Below, piece by piece: positions 1 through 6,660 of a DNA stretch of 39,521 nt. The notes below the pieces were generated by a model. The model made no database searches. It was not told where the DNA came from and worked only from the letters and a program-made list of their open reading frames with translations. The position numbers and the translations under genes are program-made. The stretch's first letter is position 1. Every line of letters begins with the position of its first letter. This DNA comes from Patescibacteria group bacterium UBA1400 (GTDB lineage: Bacteria; Patescibacteriota; Microgenomatia; UBA1400). Where the stretch lies: the NCBI GenBank assembly GCA_002305125.1, contig DBQG01000044.1, positions 1-39,521 of the forward strand, in the 5' to 3' direction.

Positions 1-4
1 CCCC

Positions 5-223
5 ATGGAAAAAGAAGTTTGCGTTTGTTCTCACGGCTGTTGTATGGATATTTCTCCGAATACTCATTATGCTAAAGACAGAGCTTTAGCCTTACCCCAA
101 TCTGCCTCTTTATCTGAATTACAAACTATGTTTTTAAGAGGTGGAACAACGCTTAAGTTAGGTTTAATAGCAAATTGTCCTGGCGATTGTGAGAGACAAA
201 TTCATTCAGTTCGAATTATTTAA
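5..223 (+). CDS. Small Cys-rich protein of unknown function, possibly 5'-truncated
   Basis: I do not recognise this 72-residue protein. It has six cysteines: a CxCxxxCC cluster at residues 6-13 and a CPGDC motif near residues 58-62. That spacing could suit a metal site, but no known zinc-ribbon pattern is matched. There is no signal peptide or membrane segment. The ATG is four bases from the window edge, and the frame is open to the edge, so the true start may lie outside and no ribosome-binding site can be judged. It is followed by about 130 bases containing the nusA promoter, so it probably ends an upstream transcription unit. Whether it is a real gene rests on its open frame and the absence of any overlapping alternative. 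Confidence 0.5.
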   Translation: MEKEVCVCSHGCCMDISPNTHYAKDRALALPQSASLSELQTMFLRGGTTLKLGLIANCPGDCERQIHSVRII

Positions 224-250
224 AAATCTCTCTTTTCCTATTGGTTTTAT

Positions 251-279
251 TTGCTTTTTTCCACATTTTTTGTTATGAT
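251..279 (+). promoter_or_regulatory. Promoter of the nusA operon
   Basis: The -35 is TTGCTT (251-256), followed by a 17-bp spacer and an extended -10, TGtTATGAT (hexamer 274-279). The predicted transcription start is near 286, giving a leader of about 67 nt before the nusA ATG. The terminator-like hairpin at 324-345 lies inside that leader. Confidence 0.65.
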
Positions 280-323
280 TTTATCGGATAAATAATTAAA
301 TTTACATTAATTTTAAGGTAAAG

Positions 324-345
324 AGGTGGGGATTCCCACCTTTTT
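324..345 (+). terminator. Intrinsic-terminator hairpin in the nusA leader (putative attenuator)
   Basis: A perfect 7-bp stem, AGGTGGG (324-330) with CCCACCT (335-341), closes a GATT loop and runs straight into five T residues (341-345). It has the form of a rho-independent terminator but sits between the nusA promoter and its ATG at 353, leaving no room for a second promoter. Premature termination controlling nusA is the simplest reading. NusA stimulates pausing and termination at such hairpins in other bacteria, so autoregulation is plausible. Confidence 0.6.
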
Positions 346-352
346 AAATAAT

Positions 353-1459
353 ATGGCAAAACAACAACTATTAACTGCCAGAACAGAGTTCGCAAGTGCT
401 TTAAATCAAATCTGTGCAGAAAGAGGCATTAGCCCTGAGTCGGTGTTGGAAAGTATTAGATCAGCGATTTTAGCAGCTTACCGCAAAGATTTTGAAATGG
501 ATGAAGATTTGGAGTATTTGGTAGAAATTGACTCTAGTACTGGTGCAGCTACTGTTTTTTCTTTTGCTGAAGGCAAAAAGGACAAGAAGAAAGATGTTAC
601 CCCTCCTGGTTTTGGTAGAATTGCTGCTCAAACAGCTAAGCAGGTTATCCTTCAAAGAATAAGAGAAGAAGAAAAATCAGCGATTATTGATGAGTATAAA
701 GACAGGGTAGGAACTTTAGTAAATGGAATGGTTTTAAGGTTTGATGGTAAAGATATTATTTGCGATATTGGCCGTGGTCAGGGGAGAATGACTCCCGAAG
801 AGCAGGTTCCTCCAGAAAGATATCGTTTAAATCAAAGGCTTACTTTCTATATTTCAGAAATAAGAGAAACCGCACAAGGAAAACAGATTATTGTTTCCAG
901 GGCAGCCAACGAGCTGGTAGTGCTTTTATTTAAAAGAGAAGTTCCTGAAGTTAATTCCGGAGTAGTAGAGATTAAAAAAATAGCTAGAGAACCAGGAAGC
1001 AGAACTAAAATTGCTGTTGTTTCCAATCAAGCAGGAGTTGACCCTGTTGGTTCTTGTGTGGGACAAAAAGGTGTTAGGGTTCAGGCTGTTATTGAGGAGT
1101 TGGGGGGCGAAAAGATCGATGTAATTCCTTTTAGCCCTGATCCGGTTAAGTTTATTACTGCAGCTCTTTCTCCAGCTGAGAATTTAAAGGTAACTGTTAA
1201 TGAAGAAGAAAAAATTGCTTTAATTGAAGCAGAAGAGGATCAGCTGTCATTAACCATAGGTAAAGAGGGTCAAAATGTCAGGCTTGCCTCTAAACTGACA
1301 GGTTATAAAATTGATATTAAGGGTTCAAAAAAACTAGAAGCTGAGGAAGAAGAAAAGAAGAAAAAAGAAGTAAAGTTAAAAAAGAAAACAAACTCTAAAA
1401 GTGAAACTGAAAGCAAAAAGAAAGCTAAAGAACCTAAGCCCAAAAAGAAAAATGGCTAA
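353..1459 (+). CDS. nusA: Transcription termination/antitermination factor NusA
   Basis: NusA binds RNA polymerase and nascent RNA and modulates pausing, termination and antitermination. The 368-residue product shows the family order: N-terminal polymerase-binding domain (about 1-115), S1 domain (about 118-185), KH1 with GQKG at 237-240, and KH2 with GKEG at 303-306. It ends in a Lys/Glu-rich tail of about 45 residues and has no acidic repeats of the E. coli type. I chose the ATG at 353. A GTG at 326 would add nine residues encoded by the leader hairpin, which is unlikely. No Shine-Dalgarno is visible. It is first in an operon; its last eight bases overlap ylxR. Confidence 0.95.
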   Translation: MAKQQLLTARTEFASALNQICAERGISPESVLESIRSAILAAYRKDFEMDEDLEYLVEIDSSTGAATVFSFAEGKKDKKKDVTPPGFGRIAAQTAKQVILQRIREEEKSAIIDEYKDRVGTLVNGMVLRFDGKDIICDIGRGQGRMTPEEQVPPERYRLNQRLTFYISEIRETAQGKQIIVSRAANELVVLLFKREVPEVNSGVVEIKKIAREPGSRTKIAVVSNQAGVDPVGSCVGQKGVRVQAVIEELGGEKIDVIPFSPDPVKFITAALSPAENLKVTVNEEEKIALIEAEEDQLSLTIGKEGQNVRLASKLTGYKIDIKGSKKLEAEEEEKKKKEVKLKKKTNSKSETESKKKAKEPKPKKKNG

Positions 1460-1742
1460 GTTAGTTTCCTTAAGAACCTGTATTGGTTGTCAAGCTAAAA
1501 AAGAAAAAAAGAACTTTATTAGAGTGGTTTTAGATAAAAAAGGAGAGTTGTCAGTAGATGCAAACCAAAGACAGTTAGGCAGAGGAGCCTATCTTTGTAA
1601 GATGAAAGATAAGAATTTCCTTGATCAAAATTGTTTGCAAAAAGCTTTAGCCAAAAATTCATTTAATTATGCCTTTAGAAAAAAAATTACCAACAAAAAA
1701 TTTACCCCGACCTCCAGTTGTGGCGATTCTGGGACATGTTGA
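1452..1742 (+). CDS. ylxR: YlxR-family (DUF448) RNA-binding protein
   Basis: YlxR proteins are small, probably nucleic-acid-binding partners of the nusA-infB operon. The family signature is clear: RTCIGC with C10 and C13, an FIRVV strand, then GRGAYLC at about 44-49. The ATG at 1452 lies inside the end of nusA (8-bp overlap), implying translational coupling; an upstream in-frame ATG at 1401 would only add antisense-of-frame residues from the nusA tail. The last 25 or so codons overlap infB by 74 bp in another frame, so the C-terminal Ser/Thr/Cys-rich tail may be a by-product of that overlap. The family call is firm, the molecular role less so. Confidence 0.85.
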   Translation: MAKLVSLRTCIGCQAKKEKKNFIRVVLDKKGELSVDANQRQLGRGAYLCKMKDKNFLDQNCLQKALAKNSFNYAFRKKITNKKFTPTSSCGDSGTC

Positions 1743-3105
1743 TCATGGCAAGACTTCTCTTTTAGACGCTATTCGTAAAACAAATCTTGCCCTTCAAGAA
1801 CATGGGGGAATAACTCAGCATATTGGTGCTTATCAAATTGAATATAATCAAGAAAAAATTACCTTTATTGATACTCCTGGACATGCTGCTTTTGAAAAAA
1901 TGAGATCAAGAGGTGTAGAGGCAACAGATTTAGTAGTTTTAGTTGTGGCAGCTGATGATGGTGTTAAGCCTCAGACAAAAGAATCTCTAATGCATATTAA
2001 GCAAGCAGGCGTCCCCTTTTTAATAGCTCTTAATAAGATTGATTTACCTCAAGCCTCTCCTGATATGGTTAAGGCTCAATTGGCAGAAAACGGAGTTTTA
2101 GTTGAGGGATATGGAGGAGATATTGTTTGTGTTGAGGTATCAGCTAAAGAAAAAAAAGGAATAGATGAACTTTTAGAAATGATTTTGCTTGTAAGCCAAA
2201 TGCAGGTTTTAAAATCTAATCCGAAGGAAAATTTAAGGGGAGTTGTTATTGAATCAAGTCTTGATTCCCGCAAGGGGCCTTTGGCAACCATTTTAGTAAG
2301 ACAGGGAAGTTTGCGCGTTGGTGATCAGGTATATGCTGAAGATATTGAGGCTAGAGTCAAGCTGATGACGGATTTTAAGGGTAATAAAATTAAAGTAGCT
2401 GGTCCCTCCACCCCAGTTGAGGTTTTAGGATTCAAAGAAGCTCCAAGCGTGGGAGGAATAGTCCAGAAGCAAAAAGTAACAAAAGAGCATATAAATACCC
2501 CGGAGAAAAAAGTAGAAGAGGACCAAAAAAAGGAAAAGATAAAAATTATTTTAAAAGCTGATGCTGTGGGAACTCTTGAGGCGATTCAGGTTAATCTTCC
2601 GGAAGAGGTAGAAATTATTCTGGCTCAGGTGGGAGATGTTAATGAGTCAGATATATTATTATCTTTATCTACAGGCGCCCAAGTAATTGCCTTTAACGTT
2701 AAAACACCTGGTTTGGTAAATAAACTTGCTGAAACAGAAGGAATAACAATTAAGACCTATAATATAATATATAAATTATTAGAAGAATTAGAGAAAAAAG
2801 TGTTAAAGATTTTAGAACCTACTATTGATGAAGAAGTTTTGGGAGAGGCAGAGATTATTGCTGAGTTTAACATTAGGGGAAGACATATTGCTGGTTGTAA
2901 AATTGTTAAAGGTAAGATTAATAAGAAAAACTTAGTTCATATTAAAAGAAAAGGTAAAATTATTGCCGATAGGCAAATATCTTCATTTCAAAAAGAAAAT
3001 ATTGAAGTTCAGGAAGTAGAGGCGGGAGATGAAGTTGGGATTGTTTTTAAGCCTGATATTGACTTTAAAATAAAAGATGTTATAATATCCTATAAAATTT
3101 TATAA
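1669..3105 (+). CDS. infB: Translation initiation factor IF-2 (short form)
   Basis: IF-2 is the GTPase that positions initiator tRNA and drives subunit joining. G1 is GHVDHGKT at residues 22-29, G3 DTPGH at 68-72 and G4 NKID at 122-125; domains II, III, C1 and C2 follow to residue 478. The long N-terminal region found in many bacteria (E. coli IF-2 is about 890 residues) is absent: only 16 residues precede the G domain. The ATG at 1669 is the only start that keeps the P-loop whole. It is embedded in the 3' end of ylxR. A good promoter for the next gene lies within its last codons. Confidence 0.93.
   Translation: MPLEKKLPTKNLPRPPVVAILGHVDHGKTSLLDAIRKTNLALQEHGGITQHIGAYQIEYNQEKITFIDTPGHAAFEKMRSRGVEATDLVVLVVAADDGVKPQTKESLMHIKQAGVPFLIALNKIDLPQASPDMVKAQLAENGVLVEGYGGDIVCVEVSAKEKKGIDELLEMILLVSQMQVLKSNPKENLRGVVIESSLDSRKGPLATILVRQGSLRVGDQVYAEDIEARVKLMTDFKGNKIKVAGPSTPVEVLGFKEAPSVGGIVQKQKVTKEHINTPEKKVEEDQKKEKIKIILKADAVGTLEAIQVNLPEEVEIILAQVGDVNESDILLSLSTGAQVIAFNVKTPGLVNKLAETEGITIKTYNIIYKLLEELEKKVLKILEPTIDEEVLGEAEIIAEFNIRGRHIAGCKIVKGKINKKNLVHIKRKGKIIADRQISSFQKENIEVQEVEAGDEVGIVFKPDIDFKIKDVIISYKIL
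3059..3086 (+). promoter_or_regulatory. Internal promoter at the 3' end of infB
   Basis: TTGACT (3059-3064), a 16-bp spacer and the extended -10 TGtTATAAT (hexamer 3081-3086) match consensus closely. The predicted start near 3093 gives a leader of about 18 nt before the ATG at 3111. It would let the DHH-like gene be expressed independently of the nusA promoter. Confidence 0.6.
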
Positions 3106-3110
3106 AGTCA

Positions 3111-4091
3111 ATGTTAGACAGTTTAGATTTTAACCAGCTACAACAGCCTTTAGTAGAGGCTAAAAATATCTTAATCCTGATTACAGCAGATCCAAGCTTA
3201 GACTATGTAGCCAGCGGATTGGCACTATATCTTAGTTTAAAAAAACAAGATAAAAATGTAGCCATCGGTTGTCCTTCAGAAATGACTGTTGCTTTTAACC
3301 GCTTAATTGGAATTGATAAAGTATCCAGTCAAATTGGTAATCGAAATTTAGTAATTTCTTTTGCTTATGTTAAAGACTCTATTGAAAAAGTTTCTTATAA
3401 TATTGAAGATGATAAGTTTAACTTAGTTGTTGAGCCTAAAGCCAACTTTCCACCCCTAGACATAGACAAGGTTAATTATTCTTACTCAGGCGTAGATGCT
3501 GATTTAGTTTTTGTTGTGGGAGCTTCAAAGCTTGAAGATTTGGGAAAGCTTTATGAAACTAATAAAAAACTTTTTAATGAGAAGCTGGTTGTTAATATAG
3601 ATTCTAAATTTAATAATACTAAGTTTGGGAAAATTAATTTTCATGATTCCAAAAGAGCGTCTTGTTCGGAAATTATTGTTGAACTTTTAAAGAAGTTAAA
3701 TTTGCCTCTAGATAAAGATATTGCTACTAATTTATATGGTGGCATTAAAACCAGCACCTCTAATTTTCAAGCACCTAATGTAAATGCTTCTACTTTTGAA
3801 GCAGCTGCTTGGTGTTTACAAAATGGTGCCGAAAAAAACTACTTTAATGTTCCTTCGATACCTAAAAAAGAGTTTCCTTTTCTCCAAACTCCCTCTTTGT
3901 CTAAAGCAGAATTTAAAACACCTTTTAAGGCTCCTACTAGTTTGGGTGAACAATTACCTCCCCCCCCATTTGTCCAGCAGAGGCAGCAAAATCAACAACA
4001 AGAACAACAAAAAGAAGATGAAAAGAAAGGAAAGCAACCTCCTCCAGATTGGTTTAAGCCTAAAATCTATAGAGGCAATAGTGGCGCTTAA
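3111..4091 (+). CDS. DHH-family protein with degenerate active site (NrnA-like pseudoenzyme)
   Basis: DHH phosphoesterases such as NrnA degrade oligoribonucleotides or pAp using Mn-binding Asp/His motifs, and nrnA often lies between infB and rpsO. This 326-residue protein keeps the position and fold landmarks but not the catalytic residues. Motif I (normally HxxPDxDxxGS) reads TADPSLDYVAS at 25-35. The Asp of motif II is glycine in VVGASK (135-140). The DHH triplet is DSK at 164-166. The DHHA1-like GI.TDTG motif reads GIKTSTS at 211-217. The last 50 or so residues are a Pro/Gln/Lys-rich, probably disordered tail. Hydrolase activity looks lost; an RNA- or nucleotide-binding or scaffold role is inference. 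It has its own promoter within infB. Confidence 0.7.
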   Translation: MLDSLDFNQLQQPLVEAKNILILITADPSLDYVASGLALYLSLKKQDKNVAIGCPSEMTVAFNRLIGIDKVSSQIGNRNLVISFAYVKDSIEKVSYNIEDDKFNLVVEPKANFPPLDIDKVNYSYSGVDADLVFVVGASKLEDLGKLYETNKKLFNEKLVVNIDSKFNNTKFGKINFHDSKRASCSEIIVELLKKLNLPLDKDIATNLYGGIKTSTSNFQAPNVNASTFEAAAWCLQNGAEKNYFNVPSIPKKEFPFLQTPSLSKAEFKTPFKAPTSLGEQLPPPPFVQQRQQNQQQEQQKEDEKKGKQPPPDWFKPKIYRGNSGA

Positions 4092-4104
4092 GAAATACTG
4101 CTAC

Positions 4105-4133
4105 TTGTGAATTTAAAGGTTGTTTGCTAAAAT
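4105..4133 (+). promoter_or_regulatory. Promoter of rpsO-pnp, predicted leaderless
   Basis: TTGTGA (4105-4110), a 17-bp spacer and the extended -10 TGcTAAAAT (hexamer 4128-4133). Six bases separate the -10 from the GTG start of rpsO, so the expected transcription start is the G of that codon. No Shine-Dalgarno could exist on such a transcript. Confidence 0.65.
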
Positions 4134-4139
4134 TTTACC

Positions 4140-4403
4140 GTGGCATTAACAAAAGAAGAAAAAACAAAAATAATTGAAAAATTTGCTGTCAAAAAGGGCG
4201 ATACCGGTAGTCCGGAGATTCAAGTCGCTCTTTTAACGCATCAAATTGAGAGCTTAGCAGATCATTTAAAAGAACATAAAAAAGATGTTCATTCCAAACG
4301 TGGTCTTTTAAGTATGGTGTCTAAAAGAAGAAGGCTTCTTAACTACCTAAAAGAAAAAGATGAGGGTCGCTATAAAGATTTTGTAAAGAAGATAAAGATA
4401 TAA
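4140..4403 (+). CDS. rpsO: Small ribosomal subunit protein uS15
   Basis: S15 binds the 16S rRNA central domain early in 30S assembly. The 87-residue product has family length and hallmark stretches (GDTGSPEIQVALLT near residues 21-34, the HSKRGLL and RRRLLNYL helices). The start is GTG at 4140, the exact N-terminus of the family; it coincides with the predicted transcription start, pointing to a leaderless mRNA. pnp follows after four bases. The rpsO-pnp pair is a classical arrangement in bacteria. Confidence 0.95.
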   Translation: MALTKEEKTKIIEKFAVKKGDTGSPEIQVALLTHQIESLADHLKEHKKDVHSKRGLLSMVSKRRRLLNYLKEKDEGRYKDFVKKIKI

Positions 4404-4407
4404 AGTA

Positions 4408-6603
4408 ATGAACACTTCTGTTAAAAAGTCAATCCAAATTAACGGTAAAAACATTGAGTTTGAGTTTGGTAAGTTAGCTTATCAGGCAAACGGTGCTTGT
4501 TTGGCAAAAATGGGAGAAACTTTAGTTTTAGCCACAGTTACCTGTGCAGAATTGAAAGACGATCTAGGATATTTTCCCTTATTTGTTGAGTATCAAGAAA
4601 AACTTTATGCAGGCGGTAAAATTAAGGGCAGCCGATGGGTAAAAAGAGAGGGAAGACCTACTGATGAAGCTATTTTAACTGCAAGACTTATTGATCGTTC
4701 TATTAGGCCTTTATTTCCTAAAGGTTTTAAGAGTGAAGTGCAGGTGATAATTACAGTTTTAAGTTTTGATGGAGAAAACGATCCTGATATCTTATCCATT
4801 TTGGCAGTTTCTGCAGCTTTGGCTGTATCTGATATTCCCTGGAATGGACCGGTAGGAGCTGTAAGAGTAGGTTTAAAAGAAGACACATATTTTATTAATC
4901 CTGTTTATCAGGAACTTGATTTTTCTGACTTAGATTTAGTTGTTTCCGGCAGCAGCAATGAGATTCTTATGATTGAGGCCGGCGCTGATGAGGTTCAGGA
5001 AGATAAGATTATAGAAGGATTGCAGGTGGGCTTTGACAACATTAAAAAAATTACTGAGTTCATCGGCAAAATACAGTCGGAAATAGGTTTAAAAAAACAG
5101 GATTTCACTCCAATAGAAGAAAACGTTGATTTACAAAAAAAAGTGGTTCAAAAGGTTGGGAATCAACTTAAGGATCTTTTAAAAGAACACAAAGAAGGAA
5201 AAATTCCTCAACTTGACAGTTTAAAAAAGACCCTTCAGGAAGAAATGGAAGATGAAGACAAAAAGGAAGTAGCTAAAGTTTTTGACGATTATTTTAAAGA
5301 GTTAGTTAGGGAAAACATTTTTGCTAAAAAAGTAAGAGTTGATGGTAGAGGTTTAGATAAAATTAGACCCTTAAGTATGGAGGTTGGTTTACTGCCCCGC
5401 ACTCATGGTTCTGCTATTTTTCAAAGAGGCTTAACTCAGGCCTTAACTATTACAACTCTTGGTTCTCCCTCAATGGAGCAATTAATTGAAGGTATGGAGG
5501 GGGAAGAAACCAAACGTTATATTCATCATTATTACATGCCTCCCTTTAGTGTCGGTGAAACTGGAAGGTTAGGTTGGCCCTCAAGAAGAGAGGTTGGTCA
5601 TGGAGCTTTAGCTGAAAGAGCTTTAATTCCCATGATTCCTTCAGAAGAAAGATTTCCTTACACCATTCAAGTTGTTTCAGAAATAACCTCATCTAATGGT
5701 TCTACTTCTATGGCTTCAGTTTGTGCTTCATCTTTGTCTTTAATGGATGCGGGCGTTCCTTTAAAAAAGCCGGTAGCAGGAATTGCCATGGGATTGATTG
5801 CTAAAACCAAAGAGGTTAACAAACAGACAATAATAGAAGATTATATTATCTTAACAGATATTTTGGGTATGGAGGATCATTTGGGAGATATGGATTTTAA
5901 GGTAGCCGGAACCAGCGACGGAATTACAGCTCTACAAATGGATGTTAAGACTTTGGGTATTACTCCTAAGCTGCTGGAAAGTGGACTTAAACAGGCAAAG
6001 GATGCAAGAATTTTTATTTTAGAAGAAATGAAGAAGGTTTTACCATCTCCCCGAAAAGCCATTTCTAAATATGCTCCCAAGATTGCTGTCTTACAAGTGG
6101 ATAAGGAAAAAATTGGTGAAGTGATAGGTCCGGGCGGAAGAATGATAAGACAGATTATTGCTGAAACGGGTTCTGCCGTTGATATTGATGATGAAGGAGT
6201 GGTGACCCTTACTGCTGCTGAACAGGAAAGTATTGATAAGGCTGTAGTTTGGATAGAAGGTTTAACCAGAGAGGTTAAAGAAGGAGAAGAGTTTGTTGGC
6301 GAAGTAAAAAGAATTCAACCCTTTGGAGCTTTTGTAGAAGTTTTGCCTGGAAAAGAAGGCTTAGTTCATATTTCTAAAATGTCCTCTCAATATATAAAAC
6401 ATCCTTCTGATGTGGTTAAAATTGGAGATGAGGTTAGTGTTAAGGTTGTGGAAATTGATGAATTGGGAAGAATTAACTTATCTATGGTTTTCGGCCAGCC
6501 CCAAGATAACCAAGGAACAGGTGGGCAAAAACAAGATTCTAAAGTAGATAAAGTTAACCTAAAAGATTCTGATAAATCTCTTCGTTTTAAAAAGAACTTT
6601 TAA
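4408..6603 (+). CDS. pnp: Polyribonucleotide nucleotidyltransferase (PNPase)
   Basis: PNPase is a phosphorolytic 3'-5' exoribonuclease that forms a ring trimer. The 731-residue protein has two RNase PH-like cores (about 10-230 and 310-545) with conserved stretches such as GRPTDEAILTARLIDRSIRP in the first, a helical linker between them, a KH domain with IGPGG near 570, and an S1 domain at about 629-695. The ATG lies four bases after rpsO, with no strong Shine-Dalgarno, so it is probably co-translated from the rpsO transcript. With the RNase J downstream it gives the cell both exonucleolytic and endo/5'-exonucleolytic RNA decay. Full length and apparently intact. Confidence 0.95.
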   Translation: MNTSVKKSIQINGKNIEFEFGKLAYQANGACLAKMGETLVLATVTCAELKDDLGYFPLFVEYQEKLYAGGKIKGSRWVKREGRPTDEAILTARLIDRSIRPLFPKGFKSEVQVIITVLSFDGENDPDILSILAVSAALAVSDIPWNGPVGAVRVGLKEDTYFINPVYQELDFSDLDLVVSGSSNEILMIEAGADEVQEDKIIEGLQVGFDNIKKITEFIGKIQSEIGLKKQDFTPIEENVDLQKKVVQKVGNQLKDLLKEHKEGKIPQLDSLKKTLQEEMEDEDKKEVAKVFDDYFKELVRENIFAKKVRVDGRGLDKIRPLSMEVGLLPRTHGSAIFQRGLTQALTITTLGSPSMEQLIEGMEGEETKRYIHHYYMPPFSVGETGRLGWPSRREVGHGALAERALIPMIPSEERFPYTIQVVSEITSSNGSTSMASVCASSLSLMDAGVPLKKPVAGIAMGLIAKTKEVNKQTIIEDYIILTDILGMEDHLGDMDFKVAGTSDGITALQMDVKTLGITPKLLESGLKQAKDARIFILEEMKKVLPSPRKAISKYAPKIAVLQVDKEKIGEVIGPGGRMIRQIIAETGSAVDIDDEGVVTLTAAEQESIDKAVVWIEGLTREVKEGEEFVGEVKRIQPFGAFVEVLPGKEGLVHISKMSSQYIKHPSDVVKIGDEVSVKVVEIDELGRINLSMVFGQPQDNQGTGGQKQDSKVDKVNLKDSDKSLRFKKNF

Positions 6604-6623
6604 ATAATTACACCTTTTTTAAG

Positions 6624-6653
6624 TTGCTTGTCCGCTTTTTAATTTGTTAAAAT
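6624..6653 (+). promoter_or_regulatory. Promoter of the Lon-type ATPase/RNase J operon, predicted leaderless
   Basis: TTGCTT (6624-6629), an 18-bp spacer and the extended -10 TGtTAAAAT (hexamer 6648-6653). The expected transcription start is at or next to the ATG at 6661. The first in-frame ATG, at 6652, overlaps the -10 hexamer and would not be transcribed. Confidence 0.6.
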
Positions 6654-6660
6654 GAATAGT

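Noticed and set aside
326..352. GTG start nine codons upstream of the nusA ATG
   Set aside because: These codons are the terminator hairpin and its T run; the ATG at 353 gives the usual NusA N-terminus.
3784..4110. 108-codon open frame overlapping the DHH-like gene
   Set aside because: Low-complexity Leu/Lys content, no ribosome-binding site, and it ends inside the rpsO promoter; treated as a shadow.
6652..6660. Earlier ATG for the Lon-type gene
   Set aside because: It overlaps the -10 hexamer, so it would not be on the mRNA; the ATG at 6661 fits the predicted start.
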